DNA of 64,000 bases, from assembly GCA_025890175.1 (NCBI GenBank), contig JANPYM010000009.1:765650-829649 (forward strand), written 5' to 3'. Of this stretch, positions 22,851 through 33,444 are shown in pieces. This stretch comes from Ciborinia camelliae (lineage: Eukaryota; Ascomycota; Leotiomycetes; Helotiales; Sclerotiniaceae). Position 1 is the first letter of the stretch; each line of letters opens with the position of its first letter. The position numbers and the translations under genes are program-made. The notes under the pieces are model-generated. The model was not told where the DNA came from. It made no database searches and saw only the letters and a program-made list of their open reading frames with translations.

Positions 22851-24574
22851 TGAAGCTAGCTTTGTTCATACCAGGGTTTCCAATAGTCCGGACTGTAGAC
22901 TGGATTCCAAATTTTCAATATTAGAAGATATATAAATCTCTGGGCTAACTCACTATCCGCCTCATTACATCAGGCCTATAATTGCTGGTGCAGGATCCAG
23001 AGTGAAACGCACTCACCATCCTAAAAAAGTTTTCTAGAATCAAGAGCCACCAGACCAGTTCCAGATAACACCCAAATCCGCGGCAGAAACCGCCGCAGCA
23101 GCCAAACCATCTTTCCCTTTTTCGTAAGGTTTCTGAGAAGGCGTCCTGCAAAGAACTCGATGCGCGAGGTTTATAAGGTGCAGAAAGTATCCATAATCAC
23201 GCGGTATGGTAAGGTTTTCCAGGCTCTGAATAGCTATTCATTGAATACTGGATTTGGGGGTTGGGCAGGGGGACGAAGCAGCGTTCTGGGATTCCTCGCC
23301 GACATTTCCAAGTTTGATGTCAGGGTTAGGGGAAGCCGTTATTGTCATGGTGGCATCTTGAGAGATCTCTTTCTTTGGAAGTTTCTTTCAGAGACTTTTA
23401 TCTGTTTTACTGAGAGCGTAGGAGGCCAGCTCTCCCTTTTATGGCTCTCAAAATATTGGTGTGTATACAGAAAATGTTAGGATTTATATGTGCTGAAATA
23501 TCAGCTTATGGATAGGTCAAACGATCCGTTGTAGCCCGATATACTCTGTGGGAGATTAGGAAAAGCATCGAAGATATCCATTACTTTTTTACTTTAGCTT
23601 TATCAGAATGTATTTATTAGATCAAAGTAAGGAGTATTCCATATATCGGGGGCAAGAAGTTGCACTACTAGGTATCGCGCCCTCAAATAGCTGTTATTCA
23701 AGCATACTAACATCATTGAATGGCTAATATGTCACAAAGAAGAGCCTTTTGGGTATATATTCATATTTTCTGAATAGTGGAATGAAAGGGTGCTTGTACA
23801 TACTTATGCTGCGCCTCCTGCATTTTCCTTTGTCAAGGAGCAGTATTTAAACTTACTCGTACCATAACATCCGGTTGCCATGTTATTTCAAGAAAGAGAA
23901 TGCGTACAATAAGTACTAGATAAATATATGAAATTATCACTAGGTTTGAATCGAATATGAGTACGACGAAAAGACGATACTTGAGAGCTAACTTCAAGAA
24001 ATATATATATATGGCAGATGCAAAGATCATATATTTATATACAAATAGAAATAGGTATATTTAGATGTTCAGATTTGCTTAGATGCCACTTTTTGCTCTA
24101 ATGGAGAGACACCAAATGCAAACATTGTAAATCGATTCTTCCTAAAATGTGCAATGGAATTGGAGATGATGCGGTAAGTGATGGTGCTCCTCCTCCTCAT
24201 CTCTTGTATTAGCCAAAGAGTATAGCAAGTATATCCCAACTATGGAAGAATAACTACAGTATGTATCGTCTTTCACGATAGATTTTCTACACAAGAACAT
24301 TGAACAATCTTAACGTCATTTAAACCATCGCCATCATCATTTTTGTCTACGGTTCCCGCCAATCACGTGTCAGAGCTGCAAGCTTACTAATCATCATCAT
24401 TGCCAAAAACTCATCACGACAATAATGTTTAAAGCTTCGTATCAGGTCCACGGCGAAAAACATTATCCCTACTACAACGATCCCCGAATTTGCAATCCCA
24501 AATTCTTGTATTACAACGATTCAAGCTTCTACAACTTCACTCCCGCAACCCAAGTCCTTATTAATCTTCTCAAA
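22851..24574. other. Intergenic region
   Basis: Nothing recognisable is coded on either strand. The last 200 bp before 24575 are promoter and leader of the Tom6-like gene. The frame of that gene is open back to an ATG at 24425. Confidence 0.5.
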
Positions 24575-24836
24575 ATGGCACCCAAATCCCAACGTATAGT
24601 TGTCGAGCGCTCCGCCCGCCGCACTGCTCAACCAAAAGGATATCTCGCCAGCACATACACTGCATTGACTGCACCCGAGAACGCTAGTGTGGTGAGAAGT
24701 ATTGGGATTTTCGGAGTTGCGGTGGCATTTTTCTCGAGCAGTTGGAGCGAGTTTCTTTTGCCTCCGTGAGTATTTTCTTTCATGAGATTTGGGCATTTTG
24801 CTAATTGCGCCGGGTTTAGTTTGTAAACAATGATTT
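24575..24836 (+). CDS. TOM6: Small tail-anchored protein resembling fungal Tom6 (mitochondrial import)
   Basis: Exons 24575-24765 and 24830-24836 give 66 residues. The second exon adds only the end of one codon, a Leu and the stop. A basic N-terminus (KSQRIVVERSARR) is followed by QPKGYLASTYTALTAPENAS, and then one hydrophobic segment (SIGIFGVAVAFFSSSW) close to the C-terminus. This layout and the PENASVVRS block match my memory of filamentous-fungal Tom6, a small subunit of the outer-membrane TOM core that stabilises Tom40-Tom22. The assignment rests on recall of a short sequence. The start at 24575 gives the usual family length; an in-frame ATG at 24425 would add 50 residues without family resemblance. 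Confidence 0.62.
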
Positions 24837-25657
24837 ACGGTTGAGGATGGTATGCCGATACTGGGAAACGGGAATGGGCGAAGAGCGGTCGTAGATGATG
24901 GAGGGATACTTTTAATGATGCCGAAAATGTACAATTCATTGGGTCGCAGACGGTATACAGCAGAGGAAGGAGTGTATGATATAGGATGCATGATGAGCAG
25001 ATATGAAAACAATGGCATATGATGCAGTGGAGATGATCCAGAAGGACTCTGAACGTGTATACATCGGGATGGAAAATGAGGCGTTGATACTTATTGATGA
25101 ATGGATCTCTACTTCCTACATACATAAACACGGGGATACCGCGGTACTATTCTATGAATTTGGGGTATCTTTTGATAATTGGCTTATGGGTGTTTTCTGG
25201 TTGAAGGATTCCTGCGGATGAGGGAAACTTTTGATCTGTTTCACCGGCCAACATATCTGAGTGAAAGGTAGAGTTGGAGGAGACCAAATGACCATATGGC
25301 ATTCAATCATGAAACTCCGAAAGTGACTTACATTGAGCCAAATGCAACATAGTACGAGAAGCAAGTGCTCTTTCGGTATACAGAGTTTTTTTTTCTTTTG
25401 GAGGAACATCTGCTCGACTATGACGCAATGAGAAATGCACCTGAAGCATTTACATAGAATCTAGGTATCTAGTGATTCGTTTTATATACTCTCATACTTT
25501 CTGCACCAAAGTTCATACGTTTAAATGTCGGGTACAAGTCGAAGAGCTCGATAAGGAAAGTATTAATTATTTGATTATCAGCAGATTTTTAAACCAGGAC
25601 CGGTGTTCTACTTCCATCTTTAAAAAGTTGAACTCGGGCACAATACCTATTAACGAA

Positions 25658-26128
25658 CATCCCGAGTGATCCAGCGCTCATATTTCCTAATCAAGTTGCA
25701 ACAGAAACTGCAAGGTGAGTCCCGCAAAGCATACAAGTGGGTCAATAGCCCGCTTGCTTGCTATCGTTCCCTGTCACACGCGTCACGTAAGCATATGGGA
25801 ATAGCTTCACGTATCAGCAATCAGATAAAAGAACTATGCTGAAGAGGAAAGGATCCTCTTCAGGAGATCACCACCTTATAGAAGGGTTGATCACGTGACT
25901 CGCTACATTCCCAACTGTTTGATAAATGCATCTCAGATTCTCACTGCATCTTGTGTGACTTACCAACCATCCCGAGTGATCCTGTGCCCCTCCTTCCTAA
26001 TCAATCTATAACAGCAACTGCAAGGTAAGCCCTACAAAATATATAAGTGAGCCAATATCCTACTTTCTTGCTATCATCCCCAACTGTTTGACTCATTCAC
26101 TCCCTGCATCTTGCATGATTTTACCAAC
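25658..26128 (+). repeat. Diverged tandem duplication upstream of the monooxygenase
   Basis: Unit A (25658-25967) and unit B (25968-26128) both begin with CATCCCGAGTGATCC. They share CTTCCTAATCAA-type and AACTGCAAGGT blocks, a CTTGCTATC block, CCAACTGTTTGA, CTGCATCTTG and a terminal TACCAAC. Leaving out the 141 bp contributed by the insertion and its duplicated target, unit A is about 169 bp and unit B about 161 bp. Divergence is moderate, so the duplication is not recent. Confidence 0.8.
25772..25907 (+). mobile_element. Short MITE-like element, copy 2, with TSD and hairpin
   Basis: The element is 136 bp, begins TGTCACACGCGTCACGT and ends with the reverse complement of TGTAGCGAGTCACGT, so its ends are imperfect inverted repeats. 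It is flanked by TTCCC at 25767-25771 and 25908-25912. Unit B of the tandem duplication shows the uninterrupted site (ATCCCCAACTG), confirming an insertion. The centre has a perfect 10-bp hairpin, CTGAAGAGGA with loop AAGGA. It is related to the element at 6892-7024. Confidence 0.75.
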
Positions 26129-26259
26129 AAGGTTTGGGTATATCTTTCCTTATGATCTCTCATCTATCTCTCGTCATATCTAAATTTTATCTCACTCCTG
26201 CTCTCAGGAAGATTACATTTCCAAATACCGTCCCGTTTTATTCCACTCACTCATCCATC

Positions 26260-27880
26260 ATGAATAACCCACCACCCACCAAAAAAGTCCGCATAGCCAT
26301 CATAGGCGGCGGCTTAGCAGGCGCCACTCTAATCCGCGCTCTCCTTAATCAAGCACATCTCTCAGTTCATATCTACGAGTCAGCCCCCGCATTTAGTGAG
26401 CGCGGCGCTGCTGTGGGTCTAGCCATCAACGCACAAAATGCCTTATCAGAGATAGGGATTGCGGACGTTGCGGAAAAAGCTGGAGCAGTTAGAATGAATA
26501 GTTCTAGGACCATTGTTGTGAGTTGCCAAACCGTCGAAACGAAATATGATATCTTTTAATTCATGTATGGAATAGGCATCAGGACCACATGCCGGGGAAT
26601 TGATATTTGATTTGGCGAGCGAATTGCAAGGACTAGTTGTTCACCGGGCAGAGCTTCTCAGAGAATTACTTGCTCCCGTTCCTCAAGAGTGCATGCATAC
26701 GAACAAGAAAGTGACCAGTATCAAAGAAAATGGCGAGAGTATTACCCTTTCATTTAAAGATGGCACCGAAATTGAAACCGATGCGGTGATTGGTGCAGAT
26801 GGTATACACGGGTTCATGAGAGGCTACATCCTCGGACAAGAACATCCAGCTGCCAAAGCCCACTATGGGGGTTTTTGGGATTGCAGACACCTAGTGAGTA
26901 TGCAAAAGGCAAAGGAAGTTCTCGGAGAGAAATATTTTGAGGAACAGAGACAGTACGCCTGGTGTGGGGATGGGGGTTTCTTCATGCATGATGTTTTGGA
27001 TGGGGGGAAGACGGTGCAGTAAGTTTGCGTTATTTCATCCATTGCATGAGCGTTGCACAAGGGAATGTGATTGAAATATTACTTTTTCAAATCAGCTTTG
27101 GTTTGCTTGCGGAGACTAACATTACGACGCAGATGCGTAGCATCTGTAATGACATCCCCATCCTCGACATGGGATGAAGCAAATTGGAAAAAAGATCTCG
27201 ATCGCAGCGCCCTCGAAGCTACATTTAAGTCATGGACTAATTCTCCAATTTCCAAGCCCATGGTTGAGGTTCGTATTCACAAAATATATCTGACTGAAAC
27301 ATTGAGATGAGAAGGAAGCTGAACTGAACTAGTTACTCCTTGACAACGCCAATCTCCAAGCATTTGCAGAATGGCATCATAGCGAAAACGCACCCACTTA
27401 TGTCAAAGGCGCCGTTTGTATGATGGGAGATGCGGCTCACGCCATGACACCATGGCAAGGTTCGGGTGCGGGACAGGCTATGTAAGTCAAGTTGCCTCTA
27501 TTCCCTCCCCACACCCTCCCACCACTTCTTCTCATCAAAAAGTACTAACACCCCCCCTCCCTCCGATTAGCGAAGATTCCTTAATCCTCTCAACCCTCCT
27601 CTCTAGTGTAACAACACCCTCCCAACTTCCTTCTGCATTCAAAGCATATGATGCAACCTGTCGACCACGAAGTCAGCGAGTAGTCGAATCCAGCGCCGCT
27701 ACGGGAAAGATTATTTGTGGAGGTGGTGAGGGTGTAGGATTGGATCCTGGGAAATTGAGGGGGGCACTGGGTTCGAGATGGGATTTCATCTATGGGATGG
27801 ATATGAAAGAGTATAAGGAGGGTGCTTTGAAGGAGTTTGACAGGTTGGAGGCTGATGGCGATGGCGATGGCGCGAAGTGA
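26260..27880 (+). CDS. FAD-dependent monooxygenase, salicylate-hydroxylase-like
   Basis: Exons 26260-26517, 26576-27018, 27133-27268, 27333-27481 and 27571-27880 close to 431 residues, the usual length for group A flavin monooxygenases. The three family signatures are present in order: the Rossmann IIGGGLAGATL near residue 14 (GxGxxG, ADP binding), the DG motif GADGIHGFMR near 160, and the GD motif GDAAHAMTPWQGSGAGQAIED near 310 that binds the flavin ribityl. Such enzymes hydroxylate aromatic acids, often with decarboxylation, using NAD(P)H and oxygen; the real substrate cannot be told. The ATG at 26260 gives the normal family start just before the Rossmann strand. An in-frame ATG at 26152 would add 36 residues that look like a mitochondrial presequence. 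The promoter lies in a tandemly duplicated segment. Confidence 0.85.
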
Positions 27881-29590
27881 TTGGTTGTTTCAAGGTTTAT
27901 AGCACCTTACCCCCTTCCTTGTGTAGAGCATCTTCATTATCTTGATTTGCCATTTCTTTCTGGCTTTAACAACGTTGCCAAGCAAGGTCCACATCCAAAC
28001 CTTCCAATTTCACTTGTAGTCAATCACAGAACGTGACAACGGCAAAGTGGTTCGAGTATGATCATGGGATTGAATTAAGTGACGTCTTCATGGATGGCTT
28101 TGGAGCCTGCATAAAGCATCATCTATCAGAAACTCCGTTCCACGAGCCACACCATACATACATAAGCAACTCACCCAAAAGAGAAAGAAAGAAAAAAAAG
28201 CATCTCATTTTCCTATCCTATCCTATCCTATCCTATCCTATCCTATCCTATCCTATCCTATCCTATCCTATCCTATCCTATCAAACCAAATCAAATCATC
28301 TCATATCAAATCTCATCAAATCACACAAACTCATGAATCCCAACCAATCCTCCTCATGAAAAAAATACCCAAGCCCATCTCCATCCATCCATCATCCATC
28401 CCATCCAAATAATCAAACAAAATCTCAAAATCTCAAATCAAATAATCCATAACCTCTATCTAAAATCCCAAAAATATCCAAGACTTTATGATGCAAGATT
28501 CCAGTTCAGTACCATCAAGAAACGAAAAGGAAATATAGAAAATTGCAAGCTGCTGCAAGAAAAACCCTATTGAGGAGTACACAAACAGAAGAACAAGCAC
28601 AAGCAAAAGCCAACCATGAAATGATATACCTACCTAGGTACCTATAGGTATCTACCCGCCATCCATGCATCCCGTCACTTAGATTGGACAGACAAGTTCT
28701 AGTCCCAGTCCCAGTCCCTGCCCCATCTATCCATCTATGGTAAAAATCTACCTACCGTAGGTAAATATCTCAAGAATCTGCTGTACCCAACTAAATTACC
28801 GAACAAATAAATACATAGGTATTCATACATACATACATACATACATACCAAGACCAGTCAATATCAATATCAATATCAATATCAATATCAAACCCCGAAA
28901 TCACATCCACCCACCCATCCGCTTCATTTCATTTCATTTCACTTTTCTTCTTCAAGTATCTTGATTCATATGTGAACTAAGTCAGGTATGCAGCCAACAC
29001 TCCAGCTCCCAGCTCCCAGCTCCCAGCTCCTAGACCCTAGCGCTCAGCGCTCAGCTCGAAACTCAAAAGACACTGTACAAACATTGCATATGCTCCATCT
29101 CCACCAGACCTAGTAGTCCAGTAGAGTCCAGACCCATCCCGGATCCCATCCATCCATTCATCATCATATTCATGATCCTCATCATCTCCCTGGGGTATTT
29201 TTTTCCTTTGCCTAGAAAAAGCCAGCCATGCCCATCAATGCCTGACGATGCCACCCCATCCCATGCCATACTATACCAAGAATGCCATGCCATGCCATAC
29301 CAAGCTCCAGCCAAATGTCAACATACGATACGCCAAAGCCATGTTGTAAGATGTTCAAACTTTGTACTCCACCCTGCCTTAATACGAAGGAAGCAAACTA
29401 CGCCAAACGATTAAACCTCCTTGTATTCATTCCATTCATTCTCATAAAATTTAACGCCCCTTTGCTATTAAGAACATTATGCAAAGAAGCTATATTCATC
29501 CGAATAATAAAAAGGGCATTTTTGCCAAACTCCACGCTACGTTGTGCTCGTGTATTCATTTAAAATCGTAATGTGACTTGGAAAGAAATC
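27881..29590. other. Intergenic region with microsatellites
   Basis: This separates the convergent monooxygenase (+) and MIZ-protein (-) genes, so it should contain both 3' UTRs. It is composed largely of short repeats, including CCTAT at 28211-28281, CATA near 28832-28850, ATATCA at 28858-28890, and CAGCTCC and CCATG runs near 29005-29035 and 29260-29300. No gene is supported. Confidence 0.6.
28211..28281. repeat. CCTAT pentamer microsatellite, about 14 copies
   Basis: Fourteen or so perfect copies of TCCTA/CCTAT are seen. The array is uninterrupted, suggesting active length variation. Confidence 0.9.
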
Positions 29591-32500
29591 TCAATCGCTG
29601 TCCAAATCGATTATTTCCACCGGATTCCCTTTGACGCCATTTGTAGACTTCTTGATTGGCCTATCCCCATCTATCGAATCATCATCATTATCATCTCCAC
29701 CGGTGGTCGACTTTCGCTTATTTGAAGGTTGCGCCTCTGGTTTTGGACGCCAGGTACCATCCGCAGTAACCAGGATTGATTTGACATCGAGGCTGTCTTG
29801 TTTCTGTAGTTCTTCTCTGACGGTGGCCAAGAATTGATCGCATAGAAGGCTGCATGGACGTGCATCCATGGAGCAAAGTGGGCACTTCCAAACATCAACC
29901 ATCGAAGGCTGCTCTGGTCGTTTCGGCTTTCTATCGCGTGTCGACAAGAAGGTTGCGAGATCAAAACATTCCCGATGCAGGCAATCTTTACCACGAACAG
30001 GAATCTCAAAGATCCTCAAGGTGAAAGGATCCGTAAGATTGATGGAGAGGTCACTAGCCAATATTAACGAATCATCGTCATCCTCGGCCGGGCCTGCAAG
30101 CTTCTTCTTGATGTCTTCCACGGCTGTTGCTGCAGGAAGAATTTGTTTCTTACACATATCTATAAGTTCATTATGTTGTAAAATTTCAATCTCTTCTACG
30201 GCAATGAAGTACTCCCTCTGCTTGGTTGCTGTACTCAACTTGGGCATTGAGATTGTAATCTCGTTGTTTCCAGCACGTATATAAGGTGTGAGATCGATCG
30301 GTAGGTCTTTCCCATGGTGAATTTTGCGTCTAACCTCCAAGGTATTTTGATAGTGATCCTTGCTGTTGATATCCATAAAGATCATGTCGGGCCACACAGT
30401 GTCTGAAACTACCCAACTAGAGACCGGGAATTCGTCTACATTTGCGACTGCTGAAACGCATCTTAAGCGGAACTGCAAAGATCTAGATCTGACCTCACGG
30501 ACCATCAAAGGATCTGTGCCAATAAGTCTATCGCGAGAAATATGCGCTAATGCATCAGTGGGGACTTGAAACTCGAATTTATTGAGACTGAGTTCGAATG
30601 GAATCTTCCTAGGAGTCATAGGGAAATTCTTCACATATTGATAAAATCTGCGAGATGTTTCATCACCACCAAGTTTAGGAACGTCGACAGGAACCAAGCG
30701 AGGACTGCGGACATGTGCTTGATGCAGAGCATTCAAGTCTGGAGCCGGAAGCCCTTGGGGATGCATAAAACCAAGGGGAGGAACTATAGGTCTTTTCATA
30801 GGGTCAGACATTTGATAGTGAAAGCATTGCTGCTCTTCAATAGTCATTGGTCTGGGACAGGAATGTACTTGAATCCCATGGGGGGGATTTTGCGTATGAT
30901 TAATAGAACCGCTCATCATCGATGGGAGCAGATGGTCGCTTGAAACACTGTTATTTCTGCTACCGCTTCTACTGACATTTCTTGATGAAACTTGCTGCTG
31001 TTGTTGCTGACCGTTGACAGTATTACTATCTCTTCTCAAACGAGCATGACGCTGCATTGCTAAAGCTTGCTGTTGTTGAGACATCTGATGCTGATTATTG
31101 TGTTGTAGCCCAGACGGCGTGGAATTCTGCAACCACTGCTGCTGCTGCATTATTTGGATTTGTTGATTCTGCTGAAGCCCCATTTGTAGAGTATTGTTTG
31201 TGCCGTACTGTCCATGTTGACCAAACTGCTGTTGCAGGAATTGTTGTGGATAATACGTTTGTTGTCTAGGATCGATTCTTAGATCATAGTTGTATTGTCC
31301 TTGAGGAAGTCCCTGATTTTGTGACATAGTTGGCGATTGAGTGCCATTGTTCCGCATGACAGGCGACGGAAATTGAGTACTATTATTACCTTGCAAGACT
31401 GGTGACGAATATTGGAACCCTTGTTGCATTGGCGACCCCATAGATAGACCTTGCATTGGAATTGGGCTAGGCGTATCTCCAGCCGTGCGTGGTGTGATAT
31501 TTGGATGACTGACAGCGCTTATCATAGTTGAAGGTAATGAAGATCCCGAAAATGATGTTCGTATTTGGCCCAAGTTTTGAGAGATTTGACGATTTGGGGC
31601 ATTATTTTGTTGAGGAATGGCAGTTTGATTGGGATTCGAAACCGAACGATTGGTATATGGATACGACCCATTTGCAGTCACTGGGATTTGACCTGTTCCA
31701 GGAGTGTTTGAGGGAGGAGCCGGTGCTGTTGTTAAGGGTTGTGGTGCGATATTCACGTGTTTCTTCTGACGTGATTTGAGTGAAATCATCATGTATTGCT
31801 CTACCAGGATTTTCCTTCTTTCTTGAATCTCTCTCTCCGAGGGTGGACAGGGAGAATGATATCGAGCAGCAAGTTCTCTGTGTCCGATTCTATCTTTTTC
31901 AAATACCCTTTCCATTTGGTTGCCAAACTCGTCATCCACAATATTAAGGTTCCGCCTTGTTGCAGTGAATACAATGTTTTGCAAAGTATGGGATAACAAC
32001 CCTAATCGATCAACTAGCTCATCAACCAGGGGAGGATAACCTCTACTGGCACACAGCCTCGTTAGAACCGGCCAATCAGAAGCCAAATTTGAGAGAAAAA
32101 TTCCGACTTCTTGAATGACGCGCCGATAAGGCTCAGAAGTTCTTATCAGATCGACCAATGGACTTGGGAAACTGGCAAACCATCTGAGATGAGTTGGTGC
32201 CATGCCCTCATTATCTCGTATCAGCTGACCCAAAATCCGAAATGCATGAGCCAAGGTCACTGAGTCTGGAAGCCCAGGTATTCCTGTAATATCTTTACGA
32301 GATATATCCCATACACAAAACAGTTGATGTATTGCGACATAATGAGCATCCTCAGTATTGCAGGCAGTTTCCATCAAACTGAACCTTGGCTTTTCAAGAG
32401 CGGAATTCAAGTTTGCCATACCCCCACAATGTTCGACATAACGCTTTATCACCGGAATGCGGGGTTTCAAGGAAGGCATAGTAGGTGGTATTGCCGGTCG

Positions 32501-33444
32501 TGGAGGAGGTTGGGTGTGAGAAAGTGATGCCTGGCCCACATTGCCCTGCATTGTAGGAGATCTCGCTGAATTTCCCGTAGCAACAGGCGGTACTGGGTTG
32601 CCTATATTTTGATCTGAAGAGTGTCTAGTGTGTTTATCATGGATCGGTTTTTGGGTTGATGTGATGCTCGCTGGGGTCTGCAGTTGAGGGGGGGTTCTTT
32701 CTTCCGTCAGAGGAGACCTTGCAGATATTGCCACTGTGCGAGGTTCGTCGATTTCACCTCTCGATTCATCGGGGGGAACTTGAGGCTGAGCTGGATCGAT
32801 ATTCGAAGGTGTAATATATGCTTCTTGAACAGCCTGACTTGTTGCAGGTGTAGCATTCCCTCTTGGAGAACCATGCGTGCCGGAGACAGCAGCTGTTTGT
32901 GTATTATGAAGAGACACAGAAGTTTGCGCCAATAAGGGACTTGATGATTCGGTACTTGTTACTGGCGAAAGTAAATTTGCGGTCGACCCTCTGAAAATCA
33001 CTGCAGTTAGCCTCGAATAACCCAATGAGTGGTTGTTTTCAATGTATGCCTGATATCAACAGGCATATAAAAGTCGCAAACAATTGTAAATAGGACCAGG
33101 TTCTAGACCATGGCTTGATTTTTTTAATCTGGAATCCACAGGACATCCGTCTATGAGACTATGTCTGTCTATGAACAATCACTCGAATATCGACTCCATG
33201 TTCATTATAAGTGGTTCTGAATCAGTAATTAGAATACAGCGTACCTTTCAGTATTAGAATTGCCCTGATCGGATGGTTTGGTAATGCTAGGACGTCGTGG
33301 AGTCGGTCGCACTGGAGCCCCTCCTGCACGCATCCAAGATTTTTGTCGAGACCCGCCGAGAAAGGCGTTTAATGTGGCATTAGAGGAGACAACATCTTGC
33401 TCAGTCATGGCAGAATGGCCATCTTTATCGGGCGGTCGGCGCAT
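29591..33444 (-). CDS. MIZ/SP-RING zinc-finger protein, PIAS-like SUMO E3 ligase candidate
   Basis: Two exons, 33444-33245 and 32990-29591, give 1199 residues; the 254-nt intron is long for this window. The start ATG at 33444 lies in exon 1 because the large exon has no ATG before its homologous region. Most of the chain is low-complexity Gln/Ser/Pro/Asn sequence with poly-Gln runs. Between about residues 830 and 1040 lies a more ordered region preceding the finger. The SP-RING lies near 1040-1125: IPVRGKDCLHRECFDLATFL and, further on, WKCPLCSMDARP, carrying the Cys/His set of PIAS/Siz proteins. After an acidic, Lys-rich stretch the protein ends VEIIDLDSD, a typical SUMO-interacting motif. 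PIAS proteins bring SUMO-charged Ubc9 to nuclear targets; activity here is inferred. Overall architecture is closer to Zimp-type coregulators than to compact Siz1. Confidence 0.85.

Larger units (their letters stand above)
24837..26259. other. Intergenic region with duplicated promoter segment and an inserted element
   Basis: From 24837 to about 25650 nothing recognisable is coded. From 25658 to 26128 lies a tandem duplication interrupted by a MITE; both are listed separately. The duplication ends about 130 bp before the monooxygenase ATG at 26260, so it should hold promoter or leader sequence. Confidence 0.6.
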
